Assembly (NCBI GenBank): GCA_026413225.1 | Contig: CM048557.1 | Coordinates: 39,661,371-39,725,370 of the forward strand | Direction: 5' to 3' | Origin: Otis tarda | Lineage: Eukaryota > Chordata > Aves > Otidiformes > Otididae | Length of the DNA: 64,000 bases | Part shown: positions 38,801 to 47,125 of the stretch, piece by piece | Numbering within the stretch: the stretch's first letter is position 1 | Layout: every line of letters begins with the position of its first letter | The notes under the pieces: model-generated | What the model was told of the DNA's origin: nothing | Seen by the model: the letters and a program-made list of their open reading frames with translations, nothing else | The model's database searches: none | Position numbers and translations under genes: made by a program

Positions 38801-40959
38801 CCATTCCATATGGATATCACAACATGTGTATTCTAAAAAGTCTTATAGTGGGGTAACTCAGTACCTCCTGAAAGTAACAGGTACAGTATATAGTTTACAT
38901 ATGTGCCTATATTTTCTAATGCTGTCAGTAGAGTTTTGTGTCACACATAGGACATAGCTATGGTTTTTCCAGCTCATTTTATTTTAGATTTGACAAAATA
39001 ACAAAAAGTTCATATAGTCTTAATGTTAATTTCCTTAAAATATGTTACTATTTACAGATACCACCGCTGTTTTGTCACTCAAAAACAGGGATCTATTAGT
39101 TTTGACAAGTGTATTTCATGCACCATTCATTCAAGGGTTCCAAAAATGATACTGCGTAAACTTTTGTTATATAGATATGAACATCCACTTGCCTTTTGTT
39201 TCTTAATTCTTTGAAGTTGTCCTGAGAAAACAGATTAAACAAATTCTATATTCTTGTAGTTATACTGGAAGCAGTATTTCAGCTTTCTTCTCAGGCTGAA
39301 GGGGCACTCTTCAATATAGCACCCAGGTATTTCTGTATTTTCCTAAGTTCTCTGAACACTGACTTGTTTTTATTACATTGCTAGTTACTGGTTCATCATT
39401 CTTATTTAATTTTTTTGCAAGTTTCCATTAACAGTCTATGAAGTTTTGTTTTCTGTGAGTCATACCTCCAGAAGGGAGCTGAAATTAAATTCAAGTGTTA
39501 GTAAAGGAAAAAGAAAAATATGACATGAGAAAGTCAGTGGCCCTAGCTAAACTTGCATGCCCTATGGTTCAAGAACATAAACAAAAGTATGCACTGGAAT
39601 AATGCTGTATATAGCTATTCGTGTTATGTCCAGGGAAAAAACTCAACCAGACACCATGTGTTTTCTGAACATGACAGTTACAATGAAGTTTAGGAGGTGT
39701 TCTGTTCTTACCGCAGATGCCGAGTCATTTATAGCATTGGTTGTCTAGCTACAGTGGTTACCATCTCCAGTTCTCCATATCACTTCTCTGCCATGAAGTT
39801 GAGCTCCCATAGCAGGAATATCTGAGCAGGCTGTGAAAGGCATGGCAGCTGATGAACCATCATCATTTACAGACGGTTATGCTAACATAAACCAGCAGTA
39901 ACTTTAATATACTTTACATTAATATGCCTGGCAGGATACAGGAAGGCAGACTGCAGGAATGGAAACTGTCTCAGCTGTCCCAAATTAATTAATTCTATCC
40001 ATAAGTCAAAGTCTTCACTGTCTACAGACTATCCAGACAGAAGCTGTTGAAAGATAACCTCTTCCTCTCCACCTCAGATGGAGTCATGGAAAGATGCAGA
40101 GTAATAAGCTAACATTCCTGAAAATAGATGAATAAGAAAGCCTTAACAAACTTTTACTCATTTTTGAGAGAAAATATCATAGTATTGTACAAAAGTTAGT
40201 AACAAAATAATTTTTTCACTGTCCAATTATAGAAGTATATCAGGTGTTTGAAAATGTCTTTCATACTCAATTTAATAATATTTTGTTTCTAAGATTAGTT
40301 TTCCCTTTGTGATTAGCCAGAAGATTTTTTTATTTTCTGTCAAATTTGAACTAAAGACAGTCATCTTCTTCGCCAACATAAGGTATAATTAATGCTAGTC
40401 AAGATTATAATTCCTTGACACCAAAAAAAGTGTTTTAAGACTAGACAAGAGGTATATAAGCAAATTTTTCCTGTGTATTTCCTTGTATAATGTTCAGAAA
40501 GTGTCAGTGTAATTCTGTGAGACTTATAAAACATGGATTAGGGCCTCTGGAACCTGGAAAGTTTGGAAACCACTTTGTTTTCAGATTCCTTTTCTCACAT
40601 GATTCTGGACAGACTGCAGAGGATTCTATAGCAGACATTGCAACCTTGTTGATTCTGGAAACAAATCTGAGCATCAGTCTACAACTATTCTAACTGTACA
40701 ATTCGTAATAGTAACTAAAGCCATTCTCCTTCCACTTGTTTATATTTCTGTGTGTTATTTCTGTGTGTGTATGCTTATGTTTTCCTATGTGACATGCACT
40801 GAAAGAGAAAGAAAGAGCAAAAGAAGATGTGCGAGGGAAGAGAGTTTACTAGGAATTGGAGTGGACATTTCTAAAGAAATCTTCTTTGTATTGTGCCTAT
40901 CCATTGCTTACTTTGAGGCTTTTTTGTTGGTGGTGGAGCTAGTTTTGATCTTTCAATTA
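32807..40959. other. AT-rich non-coding region, no gene recognised
   Basis: No coding region, RNA gene or mobile element is recognised. Open frames are at most 106 codons (37208-37528) and unremarkable. A local G8 run near 36173 and short TAATAATAATTATTATT-like repeats near 38778 are the only notable simple sequences. Confidence 0.5.
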
Positions 40960-40964
40960 TCTAT
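40960..40964. repeat. Left target-site duplication of interrupted solo LTR (TCTAT)
   Basis: TCTAT precedes the TGTGTTGG start of the LTR; the right flank at 47121-47125 is TCCAT, a one-base difference expected of an old 5-bp duplication. Confidence 0.65.
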
Positions 40965-41843
40965 TGTGTTGGTTTTGTTTAGATAGGAGGGGGGGGTCCA
41001 GTGGCAGCTTCTGCAAGAATCTGCTAGAAGTTTCCCTTTTATCCGGTGGACTTGGCCAGGTCTAGATTGGATCTGCTGCTGACCAGAGCCGAGCCAATTG
41101 GTGATGGAACATTCAGTGATAACGCCTCTGCAATAATGTATTTAAGAACGGGGAAAATTAAAAAAAAAAAGAAAAAGAAAAAGTGACAAAGCAGAAGCGG
41201 GGACAGAGAGGGGGAGGCACGAGCCTTGTGGGCCTTGGGACCCTCACCCTCTGGCCTCCCACCGGGCGGCTGTCTGGGCCCAACTCAGCCCAGCCCAGCT
41301 GCAAGAAGTGAAGAGAGGAGATGGGAAGAGAAATGAGAGGCATCTACCTGAGCTTGATTGTGAAGAACGACTGCAGACACCAAGGTCAGTGAAAAAGGAG
41401 AGGGAGGAGTAATATTGCTCCTGGCAGAGATTCTCCTGCAGCCCCTGGTGCAGACCATGGTGAAGCAGGCTATCCCCCTGCAGTCCATAGAGACCCACGG
41501 AGGAGCAGAGATCCACCTGCACCCCATGGAAATGGACCCCATGCTGGGGCAATTTGTGGAGGACTGTAGCTCGTGGGAGGGACCCCATACTGGAGCAGGG
41601 GAGGAATGTGAGGAGTTCTTCCCCTGAGGAGGAAGGAGCGCTAGAAAGCAACATGTGATGAATTGACTGCAACCCCCATTCCCTATTTTCCCTTGTGCCG
41701 CTCGGGAGCAGGGGAAAGAAGGTAGAGATAATTGAAATGAAGTTAAGCCTGAGAAGAGGGAGGGATGTGGGAAAGTTGGTTTTGGTTCTCCTCTTCATTA
41801 TCCTACTTTGGTTTTAATAATAGATAAACAGTTTTCCCCAAGT
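40965..41843 (+). mobile_element. Family-A solo LTR, left part, interrupted by a provirus
   Basis: It begins TGTGTTGGTTTTGTTTAG and aligns along its length with the complete LTR at 61378. Shared landmarks are GGCAGCTTCTGCA-like, GCCAATTGGTGATGGAACATTC (which contains a CCAAT box), GTATTTAAGAA (TATA-like), CTGCAGACACCAAGGTCAG, and the GAGGAGGAAGGAGC block. Homology stops after TTTTCCCCAAGT at 41843 and resumes at 46959 with CGAGCCTGTTTTGCCC. Joined, the two parts total 1041 bp. No internal retroviral genes belong to this LTR, so it was a solo LTR before being hit. Confidence 0.92.
41839..41843. repeat. Left target-site duplication of nested provirus (CAAGT)
   Basis: CAAGT immediately precedes the provirus and recurs at 46954-46958 immediately after it. 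The uninterrupted LTR at 62.35 kb reads CCCCAAGCCGAG at this point, which shows the duplication arose by integration. Confidence 0.95.
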
Positions 41844-42620
41844 TGTAAAAGACTGTATCAAAAATTTGTCTCAACATTGTTGAAACAGCTGGCCACCACC
41901 CGAGCAATGGCTTCCCATTATCTTGCAAGGCAACTCCTGTTGTCTTGCAAACCTGAATGCAGAGCTGGTTCCGAGAAATCTAGCCCTAGCCCCCGGCATG
42001 CGCCCAGAGATACATATCACCTGGTAATGGGCGTGCATATCGCCACCAGGCGAGGGGTGCGGCTAGGAAAACCAGCTCTCGAAATACAATGAAAACCAAC
42101 GTAAAAAGGGACATTTCTGGACTGAGACAGAGAGATTTCTTCTAAGACACTTCTTCTACACTTCGAGACTTCTACACTTCTTCGACACTACAGACTCACT
42201 ACAGACTCAGACTTCTACACTTCTACACTTCACTTCATTCAACGGAATACACATTCGCCGGAATACACATCCACGGAACCGACATCGAGATGACCAACAC
42301 CGGACGGATCATTGCCCCATCGAGTGAACTGAACTGTCAGGATGCTGCAGCTCCGTGGTGGTAGCTATTACAACCGAAACTCTTTTCCCTCTTTCCTTCC
42401 TTTCTCTCCTTTCTCTTCCATTTACAAACTTCTCATCGGGTTAATAAAGCTACCTGGCACTTGACTCCGTTTTGAGTCTTAATTCTGTTCCCGAGAATAT
42501 GAACAAAATCACGCTCCGGTGTGTGAGAGGTCGGTCCAGCCGCCCCTAGCCTCCCAGACTCGTCTGAGGTCAGCTAGAACGCAAGGGGGCCTTCCTCTCG
42601 TCCGAAATCGGAACGTGACA
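41844..42620 (+). mobile_element. 5' LTR of the nested provirus (777 bp)
   Basis: It starts TGTAAAAGACTG and ends CGGAACGTGACA, giving the usual TG...CA ends. A polyadenylation signal AATAAA lies at 42443-42448 within GGTTAATAAAGCTACC, about two-thirds along, placing the R/U5 boundary soon after. No strong TATA box is obvious. The stretch 42147-42240 is built of repeated ACTTCTACACTTC words. The last 35 bp are matched (34 of 35) by 46919-46953, confirming the LTR end. Confidence 0.88.
42443..42448 (+). terminator. LTR polyadenylation signal AATAAA
   Basis: AATAAA sits in the 5' LTR followed by CTACCTGGCACTTGACTCCG and a T-rich segment. Position and context fit a retroviral R-region poly-A signal. 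Confidence 0.7.
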
Positions 42621-42629
42621 TTATTTAAT

Positions 42630-42649
42630 TGGCGTAGTCGGCAGGATTC
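42630..42649 (+). other. Retroviral primer-binding site complementary to tRNA-Ser
   Basis: TGGCGTAGTCGGCAGGATTC lies 9 bases after the LTR end. It is the exact reverse complement of the 3' end (with CCA) of vertebrate tRNA-Ser of the GTAGTCG type, whose acceptor and T-arm end in GAATCCTGCCGACTACG. Minus-strand DNA synthesis would start here. The tRNA sequence is from general knowledge, not a search. Confidence 0.87.
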
Positions 42650-42828
42650 TCGGAGAAACAGAAAGTGTCCAGTTGCTTTATTAGAGACTGTGCGTGTGTG
42701 TGTGACTGAGACGTACATTGGTACGAAGCAAGTGCTGAGTCTGGATCCGCGGTTCTGTTTGTCCACGAGGAAAACAGCCGGAGAAGGATAGAATTGAGCG
42801 AAAGACAAGTCTCTTTCATGAGAAACTT

Positions 42829-43240
42829 GAAAGGTGTGTCCTCCTGAGAGTATGTGGGGGGGAATTGTGGCAGAAAATTGTGGTGCGGCCCTCTCAGGAT
42901 GAAATAACCCCCCCTTTTGTGAGATAAGTGAAATTTGAAAGGTGTGTCCTCCTGAGAGTGTGTGGGGGGGAATCGTGGCAGAAAAATTGTGGTGTGGCCC
43001 TCTCAGGACGAAATAACCCCCCTTTTGTGAAATTTGAAAGGTGTGTCCTCCTGAGAGTGTTTGAGGGGGAATTGTGGTAAATTATTGGTGTGGCCCTCTC
43101 AGGACGAAATAACCCCCCTTTTGTGAGATAAGTGCTTTTGAGAAATTTGAAAGGTGTGTCCTCCTGAGTGTGTGTGAGGGGGAATTGTGGTAGAAAAAAT
43201 TGTGGTGCGGCCCTCTCAGGACGAAATAACCCCTCTTTGG
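42829..43240 (+). repeat. Four tandem ~100-bp repeats in the ERV leader, each with an inverted repeat
   Basis: Units begin with GAAAGGTGTGTCCTCCTGAG at 42829, 42937, 43036 and 43149 (periods 108, 99, 113) and end just before the gag ATG. Units 1-3 contain TCCTGAGAG and, 38-41 bases later, its perfect complement CTCTCAGGA (42842-42850/42891-42899; 42950-42958/43000-43008; 43049-43057/43096-43104). Unit 4 has GAGTG and a shorter stem. Each also has a G-run and a C-run that could pair alternatively. By position they may be RNA packaging or translation elements; that is inference. Confidence 0.93.
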
Positions 43241-43244
43241 TGAG

Positions 43245-44802
43245 ATGGGTGCTTGCAAATCTGCAAATGTTTGTGATGAGATCCCCGCAACGGTATTGAA
43301 TGGGGATTTAGAGAAATTGGATGACCTTTTGGAAAAATATCATGCTCGCCCGTCCCTTCAAGGGAGAAAATGGGCGAAAAATCATTGGTTCCAACCGCAG
43401 AGTATAGTGGATAGGATCGTGGTATTGCAGAAGGACTCCAAACTTAGGCCCAGGAAGGGAAAAGCTATAATTTGTGCCGTTTTAGGGGCAAGCCTGGCAG
43501 CAGTTATAGAAGATAGGAGGCAGAGATTGTGTCAAGATAATGCCGTGATAGACTCTTTGAAACTGGCAGTTGAGTCCTTACGAGAAAAATTAAAAGAGAC
43601 CCAGCAGTTGTTGGAAGAGGAGAAACACCGGAATGTTTTGCTAAAAGAAACTTTGAAGGAAGAATTGCGGAGAGAGAATGACTCATGTGGAGAGGTGGAG
43701 TTGAAGTTGGAAGATAAGGAGATCAGGCCAATCTACCCTCAGGGGGACTTGCAAAAGGCAAAAGAAATTGTAGAGAACCCTCCTCACATGTATCCCCTAG
43801 TTAAAACTGAGTATGTATATGAGGGAGAAACCGATAACCATCCCCAAGTTGTTACTAAAGAGGTTCCGTTTACAGCAACTGAGTTGGCAAAATTAAGGAA
43901 GGATTTTTGCAAGGACTCCAAAGGAATCGGAAACAGAGTAAGTTTGGAGAGTGTCGTTGTCAGGGGGAGATGGAATCTTGTTGTCAGAAAAGGAAGCGGA
44001 AGGATATTGGGGGCCGGGTGTATTTTTAACTACCGGCAATTATCGGGCCCCGTGGTCTTTGACACAGAGGACAGCATACTGGGCTGGGGGGCTGAACCCT
44101 TTGGAGAGGGGAGACCCCCTAGCCATCACGGGCACAGTGGATCAATTGGTGGAGAGTGTGCAGAAGGCTGCTTGTTTGCAAATGATGTATGATAGAGAGC
44201 TCAAACCTAACCAGGGCTCTCCAATGATGATGCCTGTGGATCCTGAATGGATGACTCCTCTAATTCGAGGACTTCCTGATTCCCTGAAACCCATTGGGAT
44301 CCAGCTACAGGGGAAGATACAAAGTACCCCTCTGGCAGACAGACTTACCGGTGCTCTGGACAGAACAGTGACCCCTGACCTTAGAAGGACAGGGAGGAAA
44401 GTGTGGACATGGGGAGAAGTAGCTCAAGAACTCATAAATTTTGGGAGGAAATATGGTCCCGTTGTTGAATTTGGGCAAAAAACTGAAACCAGAGCTGTAA
44501 GAGCCACAGGAAAAGGTGAAGAAGGGTGGCCAGCACTGATCAAGAGAAGTCACGATTCTAAGTCGGTCCGACTTACTGATCCTGGGAGAGGGAGACCCCT
44601 CAGCCGTCAGGAATGGTGGCAACTGGGACTCCAGACAGGTATTCCCCAAGATTTAATGGATGGGCTTCCAACACAGAAATTAGAGAAACTTGTACAAACA
44701 TGGTCGGGGCAAAAAGTTAATTTTGGAACAACCCCTAGTGCCCCACCACGGATAGACCTTGGGGAAGAAACTGATGCAGAAAAGAGGGTGATGGGAAACT
44801 AG
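43245..44802 (+). pseudogene. gag: ERV gag, one frameshift, ending in TAG
   Basis: The ATG at 43245 opens with MGACKS, where Gly2 would be an N-myristoylation site as in many matrix proteins. Residues ~95-160 (SLREKLKETQQLLEEEKHR and neighbours) look like a coiled coil. The frame runs to about 43945; the reading then continues in another frame from VSLSGGDG (about 43948), so one indel separates matrix-side and capsid-side halves. The second half contains AAYWAGG-like RTAYWAGGLNPLERGDP and MPVDPEWMTPLIRGLPDSLK, fitting capsid. It stops at TAG 44800-44802. I see no CCHC zinc knuckle, so nucleocapsid seems lost or atypical. Gag forms the virion shell; this copy cannot give a full product. Confidence 0.85.
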
Positions 44803-45050
44803 TTCCTCTGTTCCCCGAAGGTGGGGGGGAAACGGAGGGTGGATGTTCATAAAACAACTCACCTCAAATACGAGAGAAGATTTATTGATTACAGTGGCTG
44901 TAGGGCCAGGGAAAAAAAAACAGTAACCTTTTTAATTGACACAGGAGCACAAATTACTGCACTGATGCAGACTGAGGCGGAGCAATGTGGAATTTTGACT
45001 TTGTTGAAAAACCTTATTCCTTCTAGACAAGCAGAAACAGTCGTGTGTGT
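44803..45050 (+). pseudogene. ERV protease fragment in frame with gag after TAG
   Basis: The frame downstream of the gag TAG stays open and reaches VTFLIDTGAQITAL, with the catalytic DTGA encoded at 44938-44949. Gag and protease share one frame separated by a single TAG, the arrangement used by gammaretroviruses, which make Gag-Pol by stop-codon readthrough. The protein-like sequence ends at about 45050 in a C-run, after roughly 45 residues of protease, and the flap and C-terminal parts are missing. Confidence 0.85.
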
Positions 45051-45232
45051 CGTCCCCCCCCCCACCTCTCGATTGCTTTTCCTTTTTTTTTTCTATTCTC
45101 TTCCTCTTTCTCTCACCCGAGAAGCGAGTTCTGTTTTGTTTGGAAGAAGAAAGCACCAGACCAGAACCTGACATGCCTGCAGAGCAAGTGATAAAACCTA
45201 TCAGCGAAGACGTCTCCTTTTAGGAGACCTAC
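45051..45232 (+). other. Pyrimidine tract and junction replacing pol
   Basis: A C10 run and a pyrimidine-rich stretch (45051-45118) follow the protease fragment, then about 110 bases I cannot assign. Reverse transcriptase, RNase H, integrase and the first part of env, several kilobases in a complete provirus, are absent between the protease and the env tail. The tract may mark the deletion joint. Confidence 0.65.
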
Positions 45233-46092
45233 TTGCAACACCCACAGACTGCAGCTGGACCATTTGCTGGAGGGGTCAGAGCCAGAAAAGGACATTACTG
45301 GATCTGTGGACACACTGCCTACAGAATACTACGAGCAAACTGGTCAGGGGTTTGTTATATTGGAATTATCCGGCCTCTATTTTTTCTGCTTCCAGAAGCA
45401 GAGAGTCCCAAACTAGGAGTGAAAATTTAGGTGATGAAGATGTTGCACGCAATAAGCGAGCTATCGAGATTGACATAGGTGGAACACAAAAATGGGGGAA
45501 AAATGAGTGGCCTCCCGAGAGGATAATACAGCATTATGGGCCGGCCACTTGGAATCCTACTGATTTGTTAACAGGGGCTCGGGAACCAATTTATAACCTA
45601 AATCGCATAATTCGCTTGCAGGCAGTTTTGGAAATCATTACCAACAAAACTGCCGATGCTATAGATCTCTTGAATCAACAATCTCGAGAGATGCGCACTG
45701 CGATCTTGCAACACCGCATGTTTTTGGATTATTTGTTGGCTGAAGAGGGAGGAAAATATGGGAAGTTAAACATTTCTAATTGTTTAAAAATAAGGGATGT
45801 AGGTGAGGTGGTTCTACAACTAACCTCAGATATCAGAAAACTAGCCCATGTCCCCACTCAGACATGGAATGGCTGGGATGGTGATTTGTGGTCCTGGCTA
45901 CCAGGAACACTATGGATGAAATGACTTTTATTTTATTTGCTATGTGGGTTAGCAGCCTTAAAGTTTTTGCCTTGTATTATACCGTGCCTAATTCAATTAA
46001 TCCAAAGCGTGGTGACTCGCATGCAAGCGGTCACTGTGACTTCACCGATGGGGTTAAACATATCAGATTTGTACCGCAAACCAAACACGTAA
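45233..46092 (+). pseudogene. env: ERV env: end of SU plus TM, one frameshift and one stop
   Basis: The SU tail lies at 45233-45430 (GHYWICGHTAYRILRANWSG) and stops; the reading continues in another frame as GDEDVARNKRAIEI, so there is a frameshift at about 45400-45430. RNKR at 45448-45459 fits a furin-type SU/TM cleavage site. TM follows with a heptad-rich segment (LNRIIRLQAVLEIITNKTA) and LDYLLAEEGG. One cysteine is seen (45781-45783) where gamma-type TM proteins have a CX6CC motif. A TGA at 45922-45924 interrupts the frame right before a hydrophobic membrane anchor, and the tail ends at 46092. The product would mediate membrane fusion in an intact virus; this copy is broken. Confidence 0.85.
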
Positions 46093-46203
46093 CTGTTAGA
46101 ATCATATAACTTTGAAGGCAAACCTGGAAACCTACCTAAAACTTTTTTTTAGGAAAATATTGGGACTCACGAGGTGGGAAAAATATTATTGATATTTAAA
46201 TCT

Positions 46204-46332
46204 ATGGTTTTGATGATTACTATAGTCATGGTTAATCTATTAATCTTTATTTGTGTTATATGTATGATTTTGAATAGGTTATTTGACATCATTGGATCTG
46301 TGAACATCATATCCACAAATTGCTATATGTGA
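46204..46332 (+). other. Small hydrophobic ORF (42 codons) after env, significance unclear
   Basis: An ATG at 46204 opens 42 codons ending in TGA at 46330-46332. The first ~26 residues are almost all hydrophobic, which would fit a single membrane segment (ITIVMVNLLIFICVICMIL). AT-rich DNA often gives hydrophobic codons by chance, so this may be meaningless. It lies between the env tail and the rearranged 3' end. Confidence 0.25.
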
Positions 46333-46616
46333 CCTGGATTTAGGTATGTTGCCTTGGGGTGGTCGATATTAAAAATGAAGAAACCCCTCAATGCATCATA
46401 CAACAATATAAACCCATTTTGTGGCCATATATATATTATAAGCATAACTAAGTCACTTCACCTCCCTTTTTCCCTCTTCTTTTTTTTGTTTTTTTTCTTT
46501 TCCTTTTCCCCCTTCAACCTTGGTGAGCGATGCTGAGCCACGGGGTGGTGATAGAGACTGAAAAGGTTAATTAATGTCTCAACATCGCTAGACGATGGAA
46601 AGATATAAGATTTTGG

Positions 46617-46918
46617 TTGGTTGGTTGGTTTTTTTGTTTTGTTTTGTTTTCTTTTGGTTAGTTTTTTTTTTTTCTTTTTTTTTTCTTTTTTTTGGAACCA
46701 CCACGGGTTCACGGGGTGACATAAAATTGACAGCAAATTTATAGTGTCATTGTTTATTGACTGTGCTCTGAGCTGGAGGCGTGGAAATCCATTTTCCTGC
46801 CGTGTATCCAGACCCCAGTTCTGGTAGACCAAAATTCCACAGCCGCAAGCTCCACAAGGACTTGGTTGCCAGCCTCACCAAAAAGCAAAAACTGAACTGT
46901 TTTGCCAAAGAAAAAAAT
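46617..46918 (-). other. Possible antisense retroposed cDNA with poly-A tail, inside the ERV 3' end
   Basis: On the plus strand, a T-rich tract (46617-46697) is followed by ~220 bases unlike either the LTR or its surroundings. Read on the minus strand this is a GC-richer segment with an open frame (46747-46956), an AATAAA overlapping its end, and an A-rich tail. That is how a 5'-truncated processed transcript would look. The AATAAA is rather far from the tail, and the open frame runs into LTR sequence, so the call is weak. Confidence 0.3.
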
Positions 46919-46953
46919 GGGGCCTTCCTCTCGTCCAAAATCGGAACGTGACA
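46919..46953 (+). mobile_element. Terminal 35 bp of the provirus 3' LTR
   Basis: 34 of 35 bases match the end of the 5' LTR (42586-42620), and the segment abuts the CAAGT duplication. The other ~740 bp of the 3' LTR cannot be found upstream; only an 11-base word (TGTCTCAACAT near 46574) is shared. Confidence 0.85.
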
Positions 46954-46958
46954 CAAGT
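46954..46958. repeat. Right target-site duplication of nested provirus (CAAGT)
   Basis: It is identical to 41839-41843. After it, family-A LTR sequence resumes with CGAGCCTGTTTTGCCC. Confidence 0.95.
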
Positions 46959-47120
46959 CGAGCCTGTTTTGCCCATAATGGTAACTTCAAAGATCTCTCC
47001 CTGTCCTTATCTCAAATCTCAATCTTTTTGTTATATTATCTCTCCCCAAATCCCTTGGAGGGTGGGGGGAGTGAGTGAGAGATTATGCAGCTTGGTCCAG
47101 AGTGGGGCTAAACTACGACA
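46959..47120 (+). mobile_element. Family-A solo LTR, right part
   Basis: It matches the last ~160 bp of the LTR at 62515, including CTCCCTGTCCTTATCTCAAA, GGAGGGTGGGGGGAGTGAG and the terminal CTAAACTACGACA. The flanking TCCAT at 47121-47125 pairs with TCTAT on the left side. Confidence 0.92.
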
Positions 47121-47125
47121 TCCAT

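Larger units (their letters stand above)
41844..46953 (+). mobile_element. Nested class-I-like ERV provirus, pol-deleted, tRNA-Ser primer type
   Basis: A 5110-bp provirus inserted into the family-A LTR with an exact 5-bp duplication. In order it has a 5' LTR, tRNA-Ser primer-binding site, repeat-rich leader, gag, an in-frame TAG, protease, no recognisable RT/RNase H/integrase, the SU tail and TM of env, then a strongly rearranged 3' end retaining only the last 35 bp of the LTR. The gag-TAG-pro arrangement in one frame and the env layout point to a gammaretrovirus-like (class I) element. Every gene is broken or partial, so it encodes no functional virus. Confidence 0.9.

Noticed and set aside
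41244..41798. 184-codon minus-strand ORF in the interrupted LTR as a gene
   Set aside because: It lies wholly in LTR sequence, its homologue at 61660-62205 shifts frame part way, and it has no domain. Only the short shared part is kept, as a low-interest finding.
45051..45118. Pyrimidine tract as a polypurine tract (plus-strand primer) on the opposite strand
   Set aside because: It lies between protease and env, not next to a 3' LTR, and is on the wrong strand for this provirus.
41844..46953. Intact or potentially infectious provirus
   Set aside because: Pol is missing, gag and env each carry frame breaks, env has a stop, and the 3' LTR is almost gone.
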